Of a stretch of DNA of 32,269 bases, positions 9,070-16,645 are shown piece after piece. The translations under genes and the position numbers were made by a program. Source of the stretch: Firmicutes bacterium UBA4916 (lineage in GTDB: Bacteria; Bacillota; Clostridia; Tissierellales; Tepidimicrobiaceae); the NCBI GenBank assembly GCA_002398845.1, contig DHBY01000064.1:1-32269 (forward strand), written 5' to 3'. The notes beneath the pieces were generated by a model. That model worked only from the letters and a program-made list of their open reading frames with translations. It ran no database searches and had not been told where the DNA came from. Within the stretch, counting starts at the first letter, position 1. The number at the start of each line of letters is the position of its first letter.

Positions 9070-9105
9070 TTAATTCATTAATTTTATAGCTTCATTATTA
9101 TCTGA
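9070..9105 (-). promoter_or_regulatory. Self-protospacer with TCA PAM in the cas6 leader
   Basis: Read on the minus strand from 9102 downward, GATAATAATGAAGCTAT matches the first 17 nt of the mini-array spacer except at positions 6 and 12. The match then fades (about 23/33 overall). The three bases 5' of it (9105-9103) read TCA, a PAM known to work in clostridial type I-B systems. It lies about 10-40 bases downstream of the predicted cas6 transcription start, where a bound Cascade would block initiation or elongation. That mismatches at every sixth guide base are tolerated is known for type I Cascade; repression here is inferred. Confidence 0.72.
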
Positions 9106-9117
9106 TGCTTTAACTTT

Positions 9118-9146
9118 ATATTAATATATTTAATATGGTTTGTCAA
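9118..9146 (-). promoter_or_regulatory. Promoter of the cas operon
   Basis: The minus strand has a consensus TTGACA (9141-9146), a 17-bp spacer and TAATAT (9118-9123). Transcription would start near 9111, leaving a leader of about 115 nt before the cas6 ATG. The site sits between the mini-array (upstream) and its matching protospacer (downstream). Confidence 0.7.
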
Positions 9147-9176
9147 GGAAATTTCTGAATTTTCTTATCACCTTTA

Positions 9177-9269
9177 CATCTTTTACATTATATGTTTCGG
9201 TTCCAAATTAATTATTGATGACATAGCATCATTGTTATCGTTTAAATACATTATATGTTTCGGTTTTAC
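9177..9269 (-). ncRNA. Two-repeat degenerate mini-CRISPR, CreR-like regulatory guide RNA
   Basis: In minus-strand order: repeat 1 (9269-9240), a 33-nt spacer (9239-9207) and repeat 2 (9206-9177). The repeats share a perfect 19-bp core on the plus strand (9184-9202 and 9247-9265) and align with the main-array repeat at 19/23 and 18/23. Repeat 1 keeps its 3' end ATTTAAAC, so a normal 5' handle could form. Repeat 2 has lost that end and would only supply the 3' boundary. Both repeats share the same three differences from the main-array repeat, so they diverged together. The spacer seed matches the cas6 leader (9070-9102). This fits the known CreR class of Cas-autorepressing guides; a CreTA-type antitoxin is the alternative. 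Confidence 0.75.
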
Positions 9270-9273
9270 AGCA

Positions 9274-9302
9274 ATTATATCATATTATATTCCCAAAGTC
9301 GA
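9274..9302 (-). promoter_or_regulatory. Dedicated promoter of the mini-CRISPR RNA
   Basis: The minus strand has a perfect TATAAT at 9274-9279, 17 bp after TCGACT (9297-9302, 4/6 to TTGACA). This places the RNA start near 9267, at the edge of repeat 1. A second TATAAT lies at 9284-9289. A promoter this close to a repeat pair supports expression as a short guide independent of the main array. Confidence 0.6.
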
Positions 9303-9410
9303 AAACATATTATGCCCTCTAAGTTATTTTTTTATCTTATCCACCTCCCCTATTTACATCCCTCCCCCAATCCTATAAACTATAATCAAATACATATCCG
9401 AGGTGATCAT

Positions 9411-10646
9411 ATGAAAAATTTTAATGATATGCTAAGTGAATACGCAAAACTTTGTGTAAAAGTAGGCATCAATCTACAAAAAGGTCAACCTTTGGTTATC
9501 AATGCTCCTATTGAAGGGGCTGATTTTGTTAGGTTGGTGGCTAAACATGCCTATGCTGCTGGTGCAAAGCAAGTTCATGTTAACTGGAATGATGAAACTT
9601 TAGCCAAGCTAAAATACGAAAATGCTCCTATGGAAGTATTCGAAAACTTTCCAAAATGGCATGCTGATAGTCTAGATGAATTTGCCAAAGATGGAGCAGG
9701 CTTTTTATCCATTTATTCTGAAGATCCAGAATTACTAAAAGAAATTGACCCTAAAAAAATCGCCGCTAATAGCAAAGCCGCTTCCATGGCTTTGAAAAAA
9801 TTTAGAAAATGCACTATGAACAATATAAATTCTTGGTGTGTAGTATCTATTCCAACTAAAAGGTGGGCAACTAAGGTTTTCCCTAATGTGTCAGAAGAGG
9901 AAGCTATGGAAAAACTATGGGATGCTATATTTAAGGCTAATCGTATGGACTTAGAAGACCCAATCAAGGCTTGGGAGGAACATATTAAGGATACAGAAGA
10001 AAAGGTTAAATTTTTAAATGAAAATAAATTTAAAAAGCTTTACTATAAGTCCCTTAATGGCACTGATTTAGAAATAGAATTACCAGAAGGCCATATTTGG
10101 GCTGGCGGAGGAGACTATAATTCTAAGGATATATTCTTTGTTGCCAATATGCCTACAGAGGAAGTTTTCACCATGCCTCTAAAGACTGGTGTCAATGGCG
10201 TGGTTTATAGTACAAAACCATTGAACTATGGGGGAAATCTAATCGATAATTTTAAATTGACATTTGAAAATGGAAAGGTTGTAGATTTTGAAGCTAAGAG
10301 AGGATATGAGGTACTAAAAGATCTATTATCTTTAGATGAGGGAGCAAAACATTTAGGAGAAGCAGCCTTGGTGCCTTATGATTCTCCAATATCCAATTCA
10401 AACATCATTTTCTTAAATACTCTATTTGATGAAAATGCTTCTTGCCATCTTGCCCTTGGTAAAGCATATCCTACCAACATAAAAGGCGGAGAAAACATGA
10501 CTGACGAAGAGTTAGAAAAGAAAGGGGTAAATGATTCTTTGACCCATGTAGACTTTATGGTTGGTTCAAAAGATCTATCTATAGTTGGAGAAACTAAAGA
10601 TGGTGAAAAGGTTCAAATATTTAAAGATGGGAACTGGGCATTTTAA
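9411..10646 (+). CDS. M29 family aminopeptidase
   Basis: A 411-residue metallo-aminopeptidase of the AmpS/AmpT (M29) family, which removes N-terminal residues from peptides using a two-metal centre. Ligands line up closely with Thermus AmpT: Glu250 or Glu251 in NMPTEEVFTMP, Glu317 in LGEAALVPYDSP, His346 and Tyr353 in ASCHLALGKAYP, and His379 and Asp381 in THVDFMVGS. The ATG at 9411 has GAGGTGAT 6 bases upstream. The longer frame back to 9255 would read through the mini-CRISPR promoter and is not coding. It ends in a bidirectional terminator and is divergent from the cas operon. Confidence 0.93.
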   Translation: MKNFNDMLSEYAKLCVKVGINLQKGQPLVINAPIEGADFVRLVAKHAYAAGAKQVHVNWNDETLAKLKYENAPMEVFENFPKWHADSLDEFAKDGAGFLSIYSEDPELLKEIDPKKIAANSKAASMALKKFRKCTMNNINSWCVVSIPTKRWATKVFPNVSEEEAMEKLWDAIFKANRMDLEDPIKAWEEHIKDTEEKVKFLNENKFKKLYYKSLNGTDLEIELPEGHIWAGGGDYNSKDIFFVANMPTEEVFTMPLKTGVNGVVYSTKPLNYGGNLIDNFKLTFENGKVVDFEAKRGYEVLKDLLSLDEGAKHLGEAALVPYDSPISNSNIIFLNTLFDENASCHLALGKAYPTNIKGGENMTDEELEKKGVNDSLTHVDFMVGSKDLSIVGETKDGEKVQIFKDGNWAF

Positions 10647-10648
10647 CT

Positions 10649-10688
10649 AAAAGCACCTATCTGGTTTAATTACCAAATAGGTGCTTTT
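10649..10688. terminator. Bidirectional intrinsic terminator
   Basis: A perfect 12-bp stem (10649-10660 with 10677-10688) has A-rich and T-rich outer ends and a further GGT/ACC pair in the loop. It serves the aminopeptidase gene on the plus strand and the convergent ECF gene on the minus strand. Confidence 0.85.
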
Positions 10689-10714
10689 CCTTTAAGCTTT
10701 GTTCTCAAATTTTA

Positions 10715-11206
10715 TTAATTAAATACCTTTGCTCTACTCAAAGCCTTATACAATACCACAGAAGTAATAGCTCCTAATAATCCTTGCATAATGTTCCCTG
10801 GAATAGAAGCTATAGCTCCTTTTCCATACATGAATATTTCTGGTACAAAATAACCAAAAGCCATGAATACACCAGCTATGGATGTAGCAATCATAGGTTT
10901 ATCCTTACCAATTTTTGTTTCCAATAGACTTGCTGCTATAAAACCTTCTAATCCTTTTACTATAAGCGTAATAGGTGCATAATGAGTATACCCTAAAAAT
11001 AAATCTGCTGCTGCTGAACCAAATCCGCCTACAATAAATCCGCCTTTTTTCCCAAGTATAATAGCTGCTAAAAATACTACCATATCTCCTAGATTTAAAT
11101 ATCCATTAGTGCCAATAGTAGGTATATGTATTACCATAGTCATTACTACTGTTAAAGCTATAAGCACTGCATATCTTACTAGTAGTTTTAAATCACTATT
11201 TTTCAT
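10715..11206 (-). CDS. ECF transporter S component (vitamin uptake)
   Basis: A 163-residue membrane protein with about six helices. It looks like the substrate-binding S component of an energy-coupling-factor transporter, which docks on a shared EcfA/A'/T module. The run GYLNLGDMVVFLAAIILGKK followed by GGFIVGGFGSAAADLF is characteristic of S components. The vitamin cannot be fixed from sequence alone; pantothenate- or HMP-type is a guess. No recognisable riboswitch is seen in the leader, only a 7-bp stem (11242-11248 with 11263-11269) at the 5' end of the message. No ECF ATPase genes are nearby. Confidence 0.82.
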   Translation of the reverse strand: MKNSDLKLLVRYAVLIALTVVMTMVIHIPTIGTNGYLNLGDMVVFLAAIILGKKGGFIVGGFGSAAADLFLGYTHYAPITLIVKGLEGFIAASLLETKIGKDKPMIATSIAGVFMAFGYFVPEIFMYGKGAIASIPGNIMQGLLGAITSVVLYKALSRAKVFN

Positions 11207-11278
11207 TCAAAATACCTCCCCTACCTAATAAATTATATGGGTACAGTTTGTATTTATTGTCTAACTGTATCTAGGTAT

Positions 11279-11307
11279 ATAGTAACACTTTAGCTACACT
11301 TTTTCAA
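11279..11307 (-). promoter_or_regulatory. Promoter of the ECF S-component gene
   Basis: Minus strand: TTGAAA (11302-11307), 17-bp spacer, TACTAT (11279-11284). The start would be near 11272, immediately before the leader stem-loop at 11242-11269. Confidence 0.65.
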
Positions 11308-11389
11308 TAGAATTTCTTAATTTTATTTAATATTTAATTTTTGCAACGGATTCTTGCATTTCATAAGCAAGTTGTGCCAATTGATAAAA

Positions 11390-12816
11390 TTATATTGTAT
11401 CTTCGCCTAATCTTTTTTCTTTATGATATTTCATAGAATAATCCTCATCCATAGATTTTAACTCATGCTCTTCTACTTTATCGTTAAGCTTATTAAATGC
11501 TCGTTTCATCATAATTATAGAAAATATACCTGATATAAAATCTGCTATAGGATAAGATAGCCAAACTCCTAATGCACCTAAATCAAATACTTTTACCATT
11601 ATCAAAGATATAGGCAGCATTACTATTATCTGCCTAAATATAGATACTAAAAAGGATGTCTTAGCCCTTCCCAAAGATTGATAATAATATATGGTCACGT
11701 AATATATACTTAGTATAGGAAATACTGCTACCATGACTCTAAAGGCTTTCGCTGATTCTATAACTAAATACCCTTCTTTAACAAACAAGGAAATAATTTG
11801 TTCTGCAAATATAATGGTCCCTAACCATAAAATTGCTGATGTAATAAAGGCAAATATTACAGTTTCTTTTACTACCTTCTTAAGTCTTTTATAATTTTTA
11901 GCTCCTAAATTATAGGCTGCTATAGGCTGCATAGCTGAACCAATTCCAAGCATCGTAATAAACATGAACATGGATACCTTTGATATAATTCCTAGTATGA
12001 TTACTCCTGTATCTCCTACACTATTTAATAGCAAGTTGTTAAGTATTGCAAGGAGTATGCCATCTTCTGCTTCTACAATAAAAGCTGAAAAGCCTACACT
12101 TACTATTCCAATTATTATTTCCTTTTTAAAATTAAAACCTAAGGATAAATTAAATGTCCTGCTTACATTTCTAAATTTATAAGATGCATATAGAAATCCC
12201 GTAAATTGTGAAACTACAGTTGCGATTGCTGCTCCCTTTACTCCATAAGACAATTTAACAACCAAAATATAATCTATGATAATATTTAGAATGGCACCTA
12301 AAGATGTGCTAACCAATGTTACCCTTCTGTTTCCCAAAGCCATCATTATATATCCCATTACAGTAGTCATACATATAAATAAACTACCAAATATGATGAT
12401 GGATAAATAATCATGGGCATATGAGAGAATATTATCACTAGCTCCTAACATGGTTAATATATTATCCCTAAATATATATACTAATATAATTAGTGGTATC
12501 ATTATAGCAAATGCTAATGTTATTCCACTTTTAACAACATCAGCTATCCCTTCATAATCTTTTTCCCCATTTTTCCGGGCTACAAAAGTAGATGAGCCTA
12601 CGGCTAACATCATGCTAATAGCTGCTATTATCCTTTGAATAGGGAACACCACTACTAATGCCCCTATTGCATTTCCACCTATAACTCTACCTACAAATAA
12701 AGTATCCACCATGTTGTATAATTCATTTACCAATAAGGCGACTATAGCTGGTATTGAAAACCTTAGTAAAACTTTTCCTACCTTTCCTTCTGCAAACAGT
12801 TTCTCGTTTACCCCAT
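11390..12816 (-). CDS. MATE family multidrug efflux transporter with a start-proximal frameshift
   Basis: A 12-helix MATE antiporter that exports drugs or metabolites using Na+ or H+. MATE hallmarks include NELYNMVDTLFVGRVIGGNA and SAMQPIAAYNLGAKNYKR. The open frame only reaches back to a TTG at 12733, which would cut off half of helix 1. Upstream in the same frame the expected N-terminus (EKLFAEGKVGKVLLRFSIPA, then IVALLVNELY) is present. The well-placed AGGAGG and ATG (12816-12814), however, read ATG GGG TAA. One extra G in the G4 run at 12811-12814 would restore ATG GGG GTA AAC and a roughly 475-residue protein. So this is a real frameshift, a switchable tract or an assembly error. Confidence 0.85.
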
Positions 12817-12830
12817 AAAAAAACCTCCTA

Positions 12831-12861
12831 TATTCTATGTTACATATTCTATGTTAACATA
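12831..12861 (-). promoter_or_regulatory. Direct repeat and palindrome upstream of the MATE gene
   Basis: The 12-mer tattctatgtta occurs twice, 14 bp apart (12831-12842 and 12845-12856). The second copy runs into a perfect 12-bp palindrome TATGTTAACATA (12850-12861). It lies directly 5' of the MATE ribosome binding site. A repressor operator of MarR type is plausible, as such regulators often control MATE pumps, but no regulator gene is adjacent. Confidence 0.5.
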
Positions 12862-12887
12862 TATAGAAGATTTTTGCATTTAGCCCG

Positions 12888-13301
12888 CTAGGATATTCCT
12901 TTATTATTGAGGTATTTCTTATATTCCATATCAGTTTTTAATATATGATTTTCTATCCAATTTGCAATAAATATGATTAACTCCATACCAACTTCCTTTT
13001 GTTTTCTATCTACATCCTTATCCTCTATTGAGGCAAGCTTGTTCACAAAAGCGTCATGTTGCCTTTTATGTTTAAGAAACTTAGAATACCCATTATCCTT
13101 CATCAATTTTTCCTCATAATCAAAATGATAAATTGCATAATCCTTCATTTCATATAAGGCTTCCATTATTTCATCATATCTATCTATACCATCCTTTATA
13201 GAGACTACATTGTAGAGCGAATTACCAATCCTAAACAACTCCTGATGCTGCTCGTCTATGCTCTTAATGTTTACACTAAAATCATCTTTCCATTTGAACA
13301 T
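12888..13301 (-). CDS. Bacteriohemerythrin
   Basis: A 137-residue single-domain hemerythrin that binds O2 at a non-heme diiron centre, in anaerobes usually for oxygen sensing or detoxification. All seven ligands are present in the family pattern: His19 (DEQHQELF), His59 and Glu63 (HFDYEEKLM), His78 and His82 (HKRQH), His119 and Asp124 (NHILKTDMEY). It is a stand-alone cytoplasmic protein without a fused sensor domain. The ribosome binding site AGGGGGAAG precedes the ATG. Confidence 0.95.
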   Translation of the reverse strand: MFKWKDDFSVNIKSIDEQHQELFRIGNSLYNVVSIKDGIDRYDEIMEALYEMKDYAIYHFDYEEKLMKDNGYSKFLKHKRQHDAFVNKLASIEDKDVDRKQKEVGMELIIFIANWIENHILKTDMEYKKYLNNKGIS

Positions 13302-13510
13302 AAATCTTCCCCCTATAGTTTTTATTTACATTGTATAAGTTTAGATTATATTAATAAGTATGATATCCTCCTTTTGCAATCAAGTAATAATCTTATTATA
13401 CTATAGTTATAATAGATATGAAAGGATTCATTGCCACTTAGTTCAGATTTTAACTATCCTGGTGATTTTTTCTTTGTTTTTATAAAATTAATGGTTCATT
13501 ATTAATTTTA

Positions 13511-13539
13511 TTGGGTATGTATTAAGGACAAAATATAGA
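13511..13539 (+). promoter_or_regulatory. Possible promoter of the TIM-barrel-like gene
   Basis: TTGGGT (13511-13516), 17-bp spacer, TATAGA (13534-13539), with AGGAGG and the ATG following at 13574. The match is modest. The rest of 13302-13573 is AT-rich, holds a 9-bp stem at 13484-13509, and shows nothing else I can name. Confidence 0.35.
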
Positions 13540-13573
13540 ATATGAATAATCGTTAAAAAGAGGAGGTTAAAAA

Positions 13574-14257
13574 ATGGAAAGAGAAAAATATATTCCTGAT
13601 GTGAGATCCCAATTAAGATCCCGTATAATCGAGGTCCCCGAAGTAATATATAAGGCAAGCGGCATCAAAGTATTAGGTACTAGAATAAAATCCCTCTTAT
13701 TTTGTACAGATGTGGCTATTATTAAAAATACAAATGCTAACTCCATTATTGCAGTTTATCCCTTTACACCTCAATTATCTATTACCCAAGCTATACTGGA
13801 GGTAGCTCCTGTTCCAGTTTTTGCAGGAGTTGGAGGAGGGCTTACTACTGGCAAAAGATCTGTTGATATTGCTCTTCAAGCAGAATTGATGGGGGCTTAT
13901 GGAGTTGTAGTAAATGCTCCTACAGCTAATGAGGTCATTAACAAAATGTATAATAGAATCGATATCCCAATAATTGCAACTGTTGTAACTGATCATGATG
14001 ATTATAAAGGGAAACTAGATGCAGGTGCTAGGATTCTAAATGTATCTGGTGGTGCAAAAACAGCTGAAATTGTAAGAAAAATCCGCAATGAATACGGTAG
14101 GGAACTACCTATAATCGCAACAGGAGGGCCAACAGATGAATCCATCCTTAGAACTATAGAGGCAGGGGCAAACTCTATTACCTATACTCCTCCTTGTACT
14201 GCTGAAATATTCGCTGGGGTTATGGAAAAATACAGAAATGATAAGGGAAGCAAATAA
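13574..14257 (+). CDS. Predicted TIM-barrel-like protein, function unassigned
   Basis: A 227-residue soluble protein that reads like a small beta/alpha barrel. Its strands alternate with glycine-rich phosphate-binding-type loops: PVPVFAGVGGGLTTGKRS, GAYGVVVNAPTANEV, IPIIATVVTDHDD, ARILNVSGGAKTAEIV, LPIIATGGPTDES and GANSITYTPP. The closing IATGG loop resembles those of KDPG-aldolase and HisA/TrpF-like barrels. I do not recognise a specific enzyme; relatives are often labelled hydrolase without evidence. It has a strong AGAGGAGG site and stands alone between a promoter and a terminator, so the context gives no pathway. Confidence 0.8.
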   Translation: MEREKYIPDVRSQLRSRIIEVPEVIYKASGIKVLGTRIKSLLFCTDVAIIKNTNANSIIAVYPFTPQLSITQAILEVAPVPVFAGVGGGLTTGKRSVDIALQAELMGAYGVVVNAPTANEVINKMYNRIDIPIIATVVTDHDDYKGKLDAGARILNVSGGAKTAEIVRKIRNEYGRELPIIATGGPTDESILRTIEAGANSITYTPPCTAEIFAGVMEKYRNDKGSK

Positions 14258-14281
14258 AGCCCAATACTTGGGTTTTATTTG
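14251..14281 (+). terminator. Intrinsic terminator overlapping a stop codon
   Basis: An imperfect 14-bp stem (14251-14264 with 14268-14281) around a TAC loop is followed by a T-rich tract. The TAA of the preceding gene lies inside the left arm. It may also act for the convergent EamA gene. Confidence 0.7.
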
Positions 14282-14292
14282 TTTTTATTCTT

Positions 14293-15195
14293 TTATAGCC
14301 TCATACTTTGCTTGATATAATGAATATCTTTTTTCAAAAATTTCCACTTAGTTTCGGTAGTAATAATTGCTGCAAATATAGCAATACATCCTATCAAAAA
14401 TCTAATCGTAAAAGATTCTTTTAAAAAAATTAAGGATAATGCCCCTCCAAAAACTGCTTCTAAACTTAATATTATGGCAGTATGAGTTGAAGAAGTATAT
14501 TTTTGAGCTATGTTTTGAATTAGAAAGGCTATTAAAGTACTAAATATGCTTAAATATAATATAGAAAATATGGCTTCATTGGCAATACTAGGGGCTTTAG
14601 TTTCAAACATTAATGCAAAAATAATTGATAATATACCTGCTATAAACATTTGAATTATAGATAATACCACTGGATCATGCTTCTTTGAATAATAACCAAT
14701 AGCAGATATATGAAGTGCAAAAAAAATAGCACATATAAAAGTTAAAAATTCACCATATCCCATCCTTAAACCACTTTCGAAACTTAATATTCCTATTCCA
14801 GTAAAGCAAAGAACTGCTGCCACCACATCGTATATATCTGGTTTCTTTTTACTAATTCCCCAATATATAAAAGGTACCATCACTACATTTGAAGCGGTGA
14901 TAAACGCTTGTTTACCTGCTGTTGTATAATTTAATCCTACTGTTTGAGTGGCAAATCCCCCAAATAAAAATATGCCTATTAAAAGTCCTGCCTTTAAATC
15001 CTCTAACTTGGCTTTTCTAAGCCTTTTAAAAAATACTAATGCCATTAATAAAAAAGATATCATAAATCGGTATGCTAATAAATAATAGGGCGTGATATGA
15101 TTTAGTGTGTTCTTTGTAACTACAAATCCACTTCCCCAAATAATAGCAACAAATAAAAGGGAAAGATCTGCATATAAGCTTTTTTTATTTTCCAT
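14293..15195 (-). CDS. EamA/DMT superfamily permease
   Basis: A 300-residue integral membrane protein of the drug/metabolite transporter type with two EamA repeats (ten predicted helices). The N-terminal repeat opens with LLFVAIIWGSGFVVTKNTL, and the second contains LEAVFGGALSLIFLKESFT, both typical of the family. The substrate is unknown; members export amino acids or other small metabolites. The site TAGGAGGTAAGGC precedes the ATG. It is a single gene, convergent with the TIM-barrel-like gene and divergent from the PLP enzyme gene. Confidence 0.92.
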   Translation of the reverse strand: MENKKSLYADLSLLFVAIIWGSGFVVTKNTLNHITPYYLLAYRFMISFLLMALVFFKRLRKAKLEDLKAGLLIGIFLFGGFATQTVGLNYTTAGKQAFITASNVVMVPFIYWGISKKKPDIYDVVAAVLCFTGIGILSFESGLRMGYGEFLTFICAIFFALHISAIGYYSKKHDPVVLSIIQMFIAGILSIIFALMFETKAPSIANEAIFSILYLSIFSTLIAFLIQNIAQKYTSSTHTAIILSLEAVFGGALSLIFLKESFTIRFLIGCIAIFAAIITTETKWKFLKKDIHYIKQSMRL

Positions 15196-15325
15196 GCCTT
15201 ACCTCCTAGCCTTGTCCTTTAGATCTATTATAATATAAATTTTCCTATATTTACTACTTCTTTTAAGGAACCTTTTTATTTTTAACCGATATAATAATAT
15301 TACTAACTATAATATAGGTGATTTT

Positions 15326-16645
15326 ATGTATAGATCTTTAGTTTATGGAATAAATAATTTAATTCCCTTAGGAGATGGAAGCAAAGTGCCCTGCATAAAT
15401 TTTGATAATGCTGCCACTACTCCTCCTTTTTCCTCTGTAATAAATAAAATAAACAGTTTTTCCCCCTACTATTCTTCTGTCCACAGAGGGACGGGGTACA
15501 AATCTATCCTATCCTCTCAGTTTTATGAAAAAGCTAGGGATATTGTATTAGATTTTGTTAAAGGTGATCCCGAGTTTCACACAGTAATATTTGTTAAAAA
15601 TACAACAGAGGCCATAAATAAACTTTCCTATAGGCTTATGGATGAAATAAAGGATAGCATAGTTCTTTCTACTTATATGGAGCATCATTCCAATGATTTA
15701 CCTTGGAGGTATAAATATAATGTGGATTATGTTGAAGTAGATGAACATGGGAGATTGTCCTTAGACCATTTAGAATACCTTCTTAAGAAGTATAAGGGAA
15801 AAGTAAAATTACTAGCAGTAACTGGTGCCTCCAATGTAACAGGATACCTAAACCCAATACATCAAATAGCAAGACTTGCCCACAGATATGGAAGCAAAAT
15901 ACTAGTAGATGGGGCTCAGCTAGTTCCACATCATCCAGTAGATATGAAACCTATAGACCACCCAGAGCACATTGATTATATTGCCTTCTCTGCTCATAAA
16001 ATGTATGCTCCCTTTGGCACTGGGGTACTAATAGCTCCTAAGGATACATTCAAAAATGGCATTTCAGATCATATAGGTGGAGGTACCGTAAGGTTGGTAA
16101 CTCCAAAAGAAGTCATATGGGATGACCCGCCTCAAAAAGAAGAAGCAGGCACACCTAACCTTTTGGGGGTAGTGGCTTTGGTACAAAGTATTGATACATT
16201 AAGAAAAATAGATATGGAAAAAGTTAAAAATTACGAAAGAGAGTTGACTAAATATACATTTGAAAGGATAAAAAATATACCTAATATAATTTTATACGAT
16301 GATGGTGATATAGAAAATAAAGTTTCCATTATTTCCTTTAATATTGATGGATTATACCATGGAACCGTTGCAACAGCCCTTTCCTTAGAGGGAGGTATTG
16401 CTGTCAGAAATGGGTGTTTCTGTGCACAGCCCTATATCCAAAAGCTGTTGGGTGTTTCATTAAAAGATATGGAAAAATATAAAAATGACGAAAGCTTACT
16501 TAGACCCGGTACTGTTAGGGTGAGCTTTGGTCTTTATAACGATTATAATGAAATAAATGTGTTGTTAGAATTACTAAATCAAATTGGTAATAACACAAAA
16601 TATTATGATTTAAAGTATAGAAACCCTCCTTTCTACTTAAAATAA
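15326..16645 (+). CDS. Cysteine desulfurase-like PLP enzyme (aminotransferase class V)
   Basis: A 439-residue fold-type I PLP enzyme related to SufS/Csd. Visible residues are NFDNAATTPP at the N-terminus, the MEHHSND segment (residues 118-124), Asp195 in ILVDGAQ, the PLP lysine Lys225 in FSAHKMYAPFGTG, and Cys364 and Cys366 in RNGCFCAQPY. The Cys matches the SufS persulfide-forming position, though the usual His-His-Cys is replaced by Cys-Phe-Cys. Pairing with a DsrE-like gene 20 bp downstream argues for sulfur mobilisation. The exact substrate is not certain, and no SufU, SufB or IscU gene is nearby. Confidence 0.88.
   Translation: MYRSLVYGINNLIPLGDGSKVPCINFDNAATTPPFSSVINKINSFSPYYSSVHRGTGYKSILSSQFYEKARDIVLDFVKGDPEFHTVIFVKNTTEAINKLSYRLMDEIKDSIVLSTYMEHHSNDLPWRYKYNVDYVEVDEHGRLSLDHLEYLLKKYKGKVKLLAVTGASNVTGYLNPIHQIARLAHRYGSKILVDGAQLVPHHPVDMKPIDHPEHIDYIAFSAHKMYAPFGTGVLIAPKDTFKNGISDHIGGGTVRLVTPKEVIWDDPPQKEEAGTPNLLGVVALVQSIDTLRKIDMEKVKNYERELTKYTFERIKNIPNIILYDDGDIENKVSIISFNIDGLYHGTVATALSLEGGIAVRNGCFCAQPYIQKLLGVSLKDMEKYKNDESLLRPGTVRVSFGLYNDYNEINVLLELLNQIGNNTKYYDLKYRNPPFYLK

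Noticed and set aside
9255..9410. N-terminal extension of the M29 aminopeptidase by 52 codons
   Set aside because: It runs through a CRISPR-type repeat and promoter, has no ribosome binding site at its start, and the ATG at 9411 has a good one and begins the known domain.
9713..9967. 84-codon minus-strand ORF inside the aminopeptidase gene
   Set aside because: An antisense shadow without ribosome site or recognisable content.
11390..12733. MATE gene as a normal gene starting at TTG 12733
   Set aside because: That start lacks a ribosome site and would truncate helix 1, while the missing N-terminus is plainly encoded upstream.
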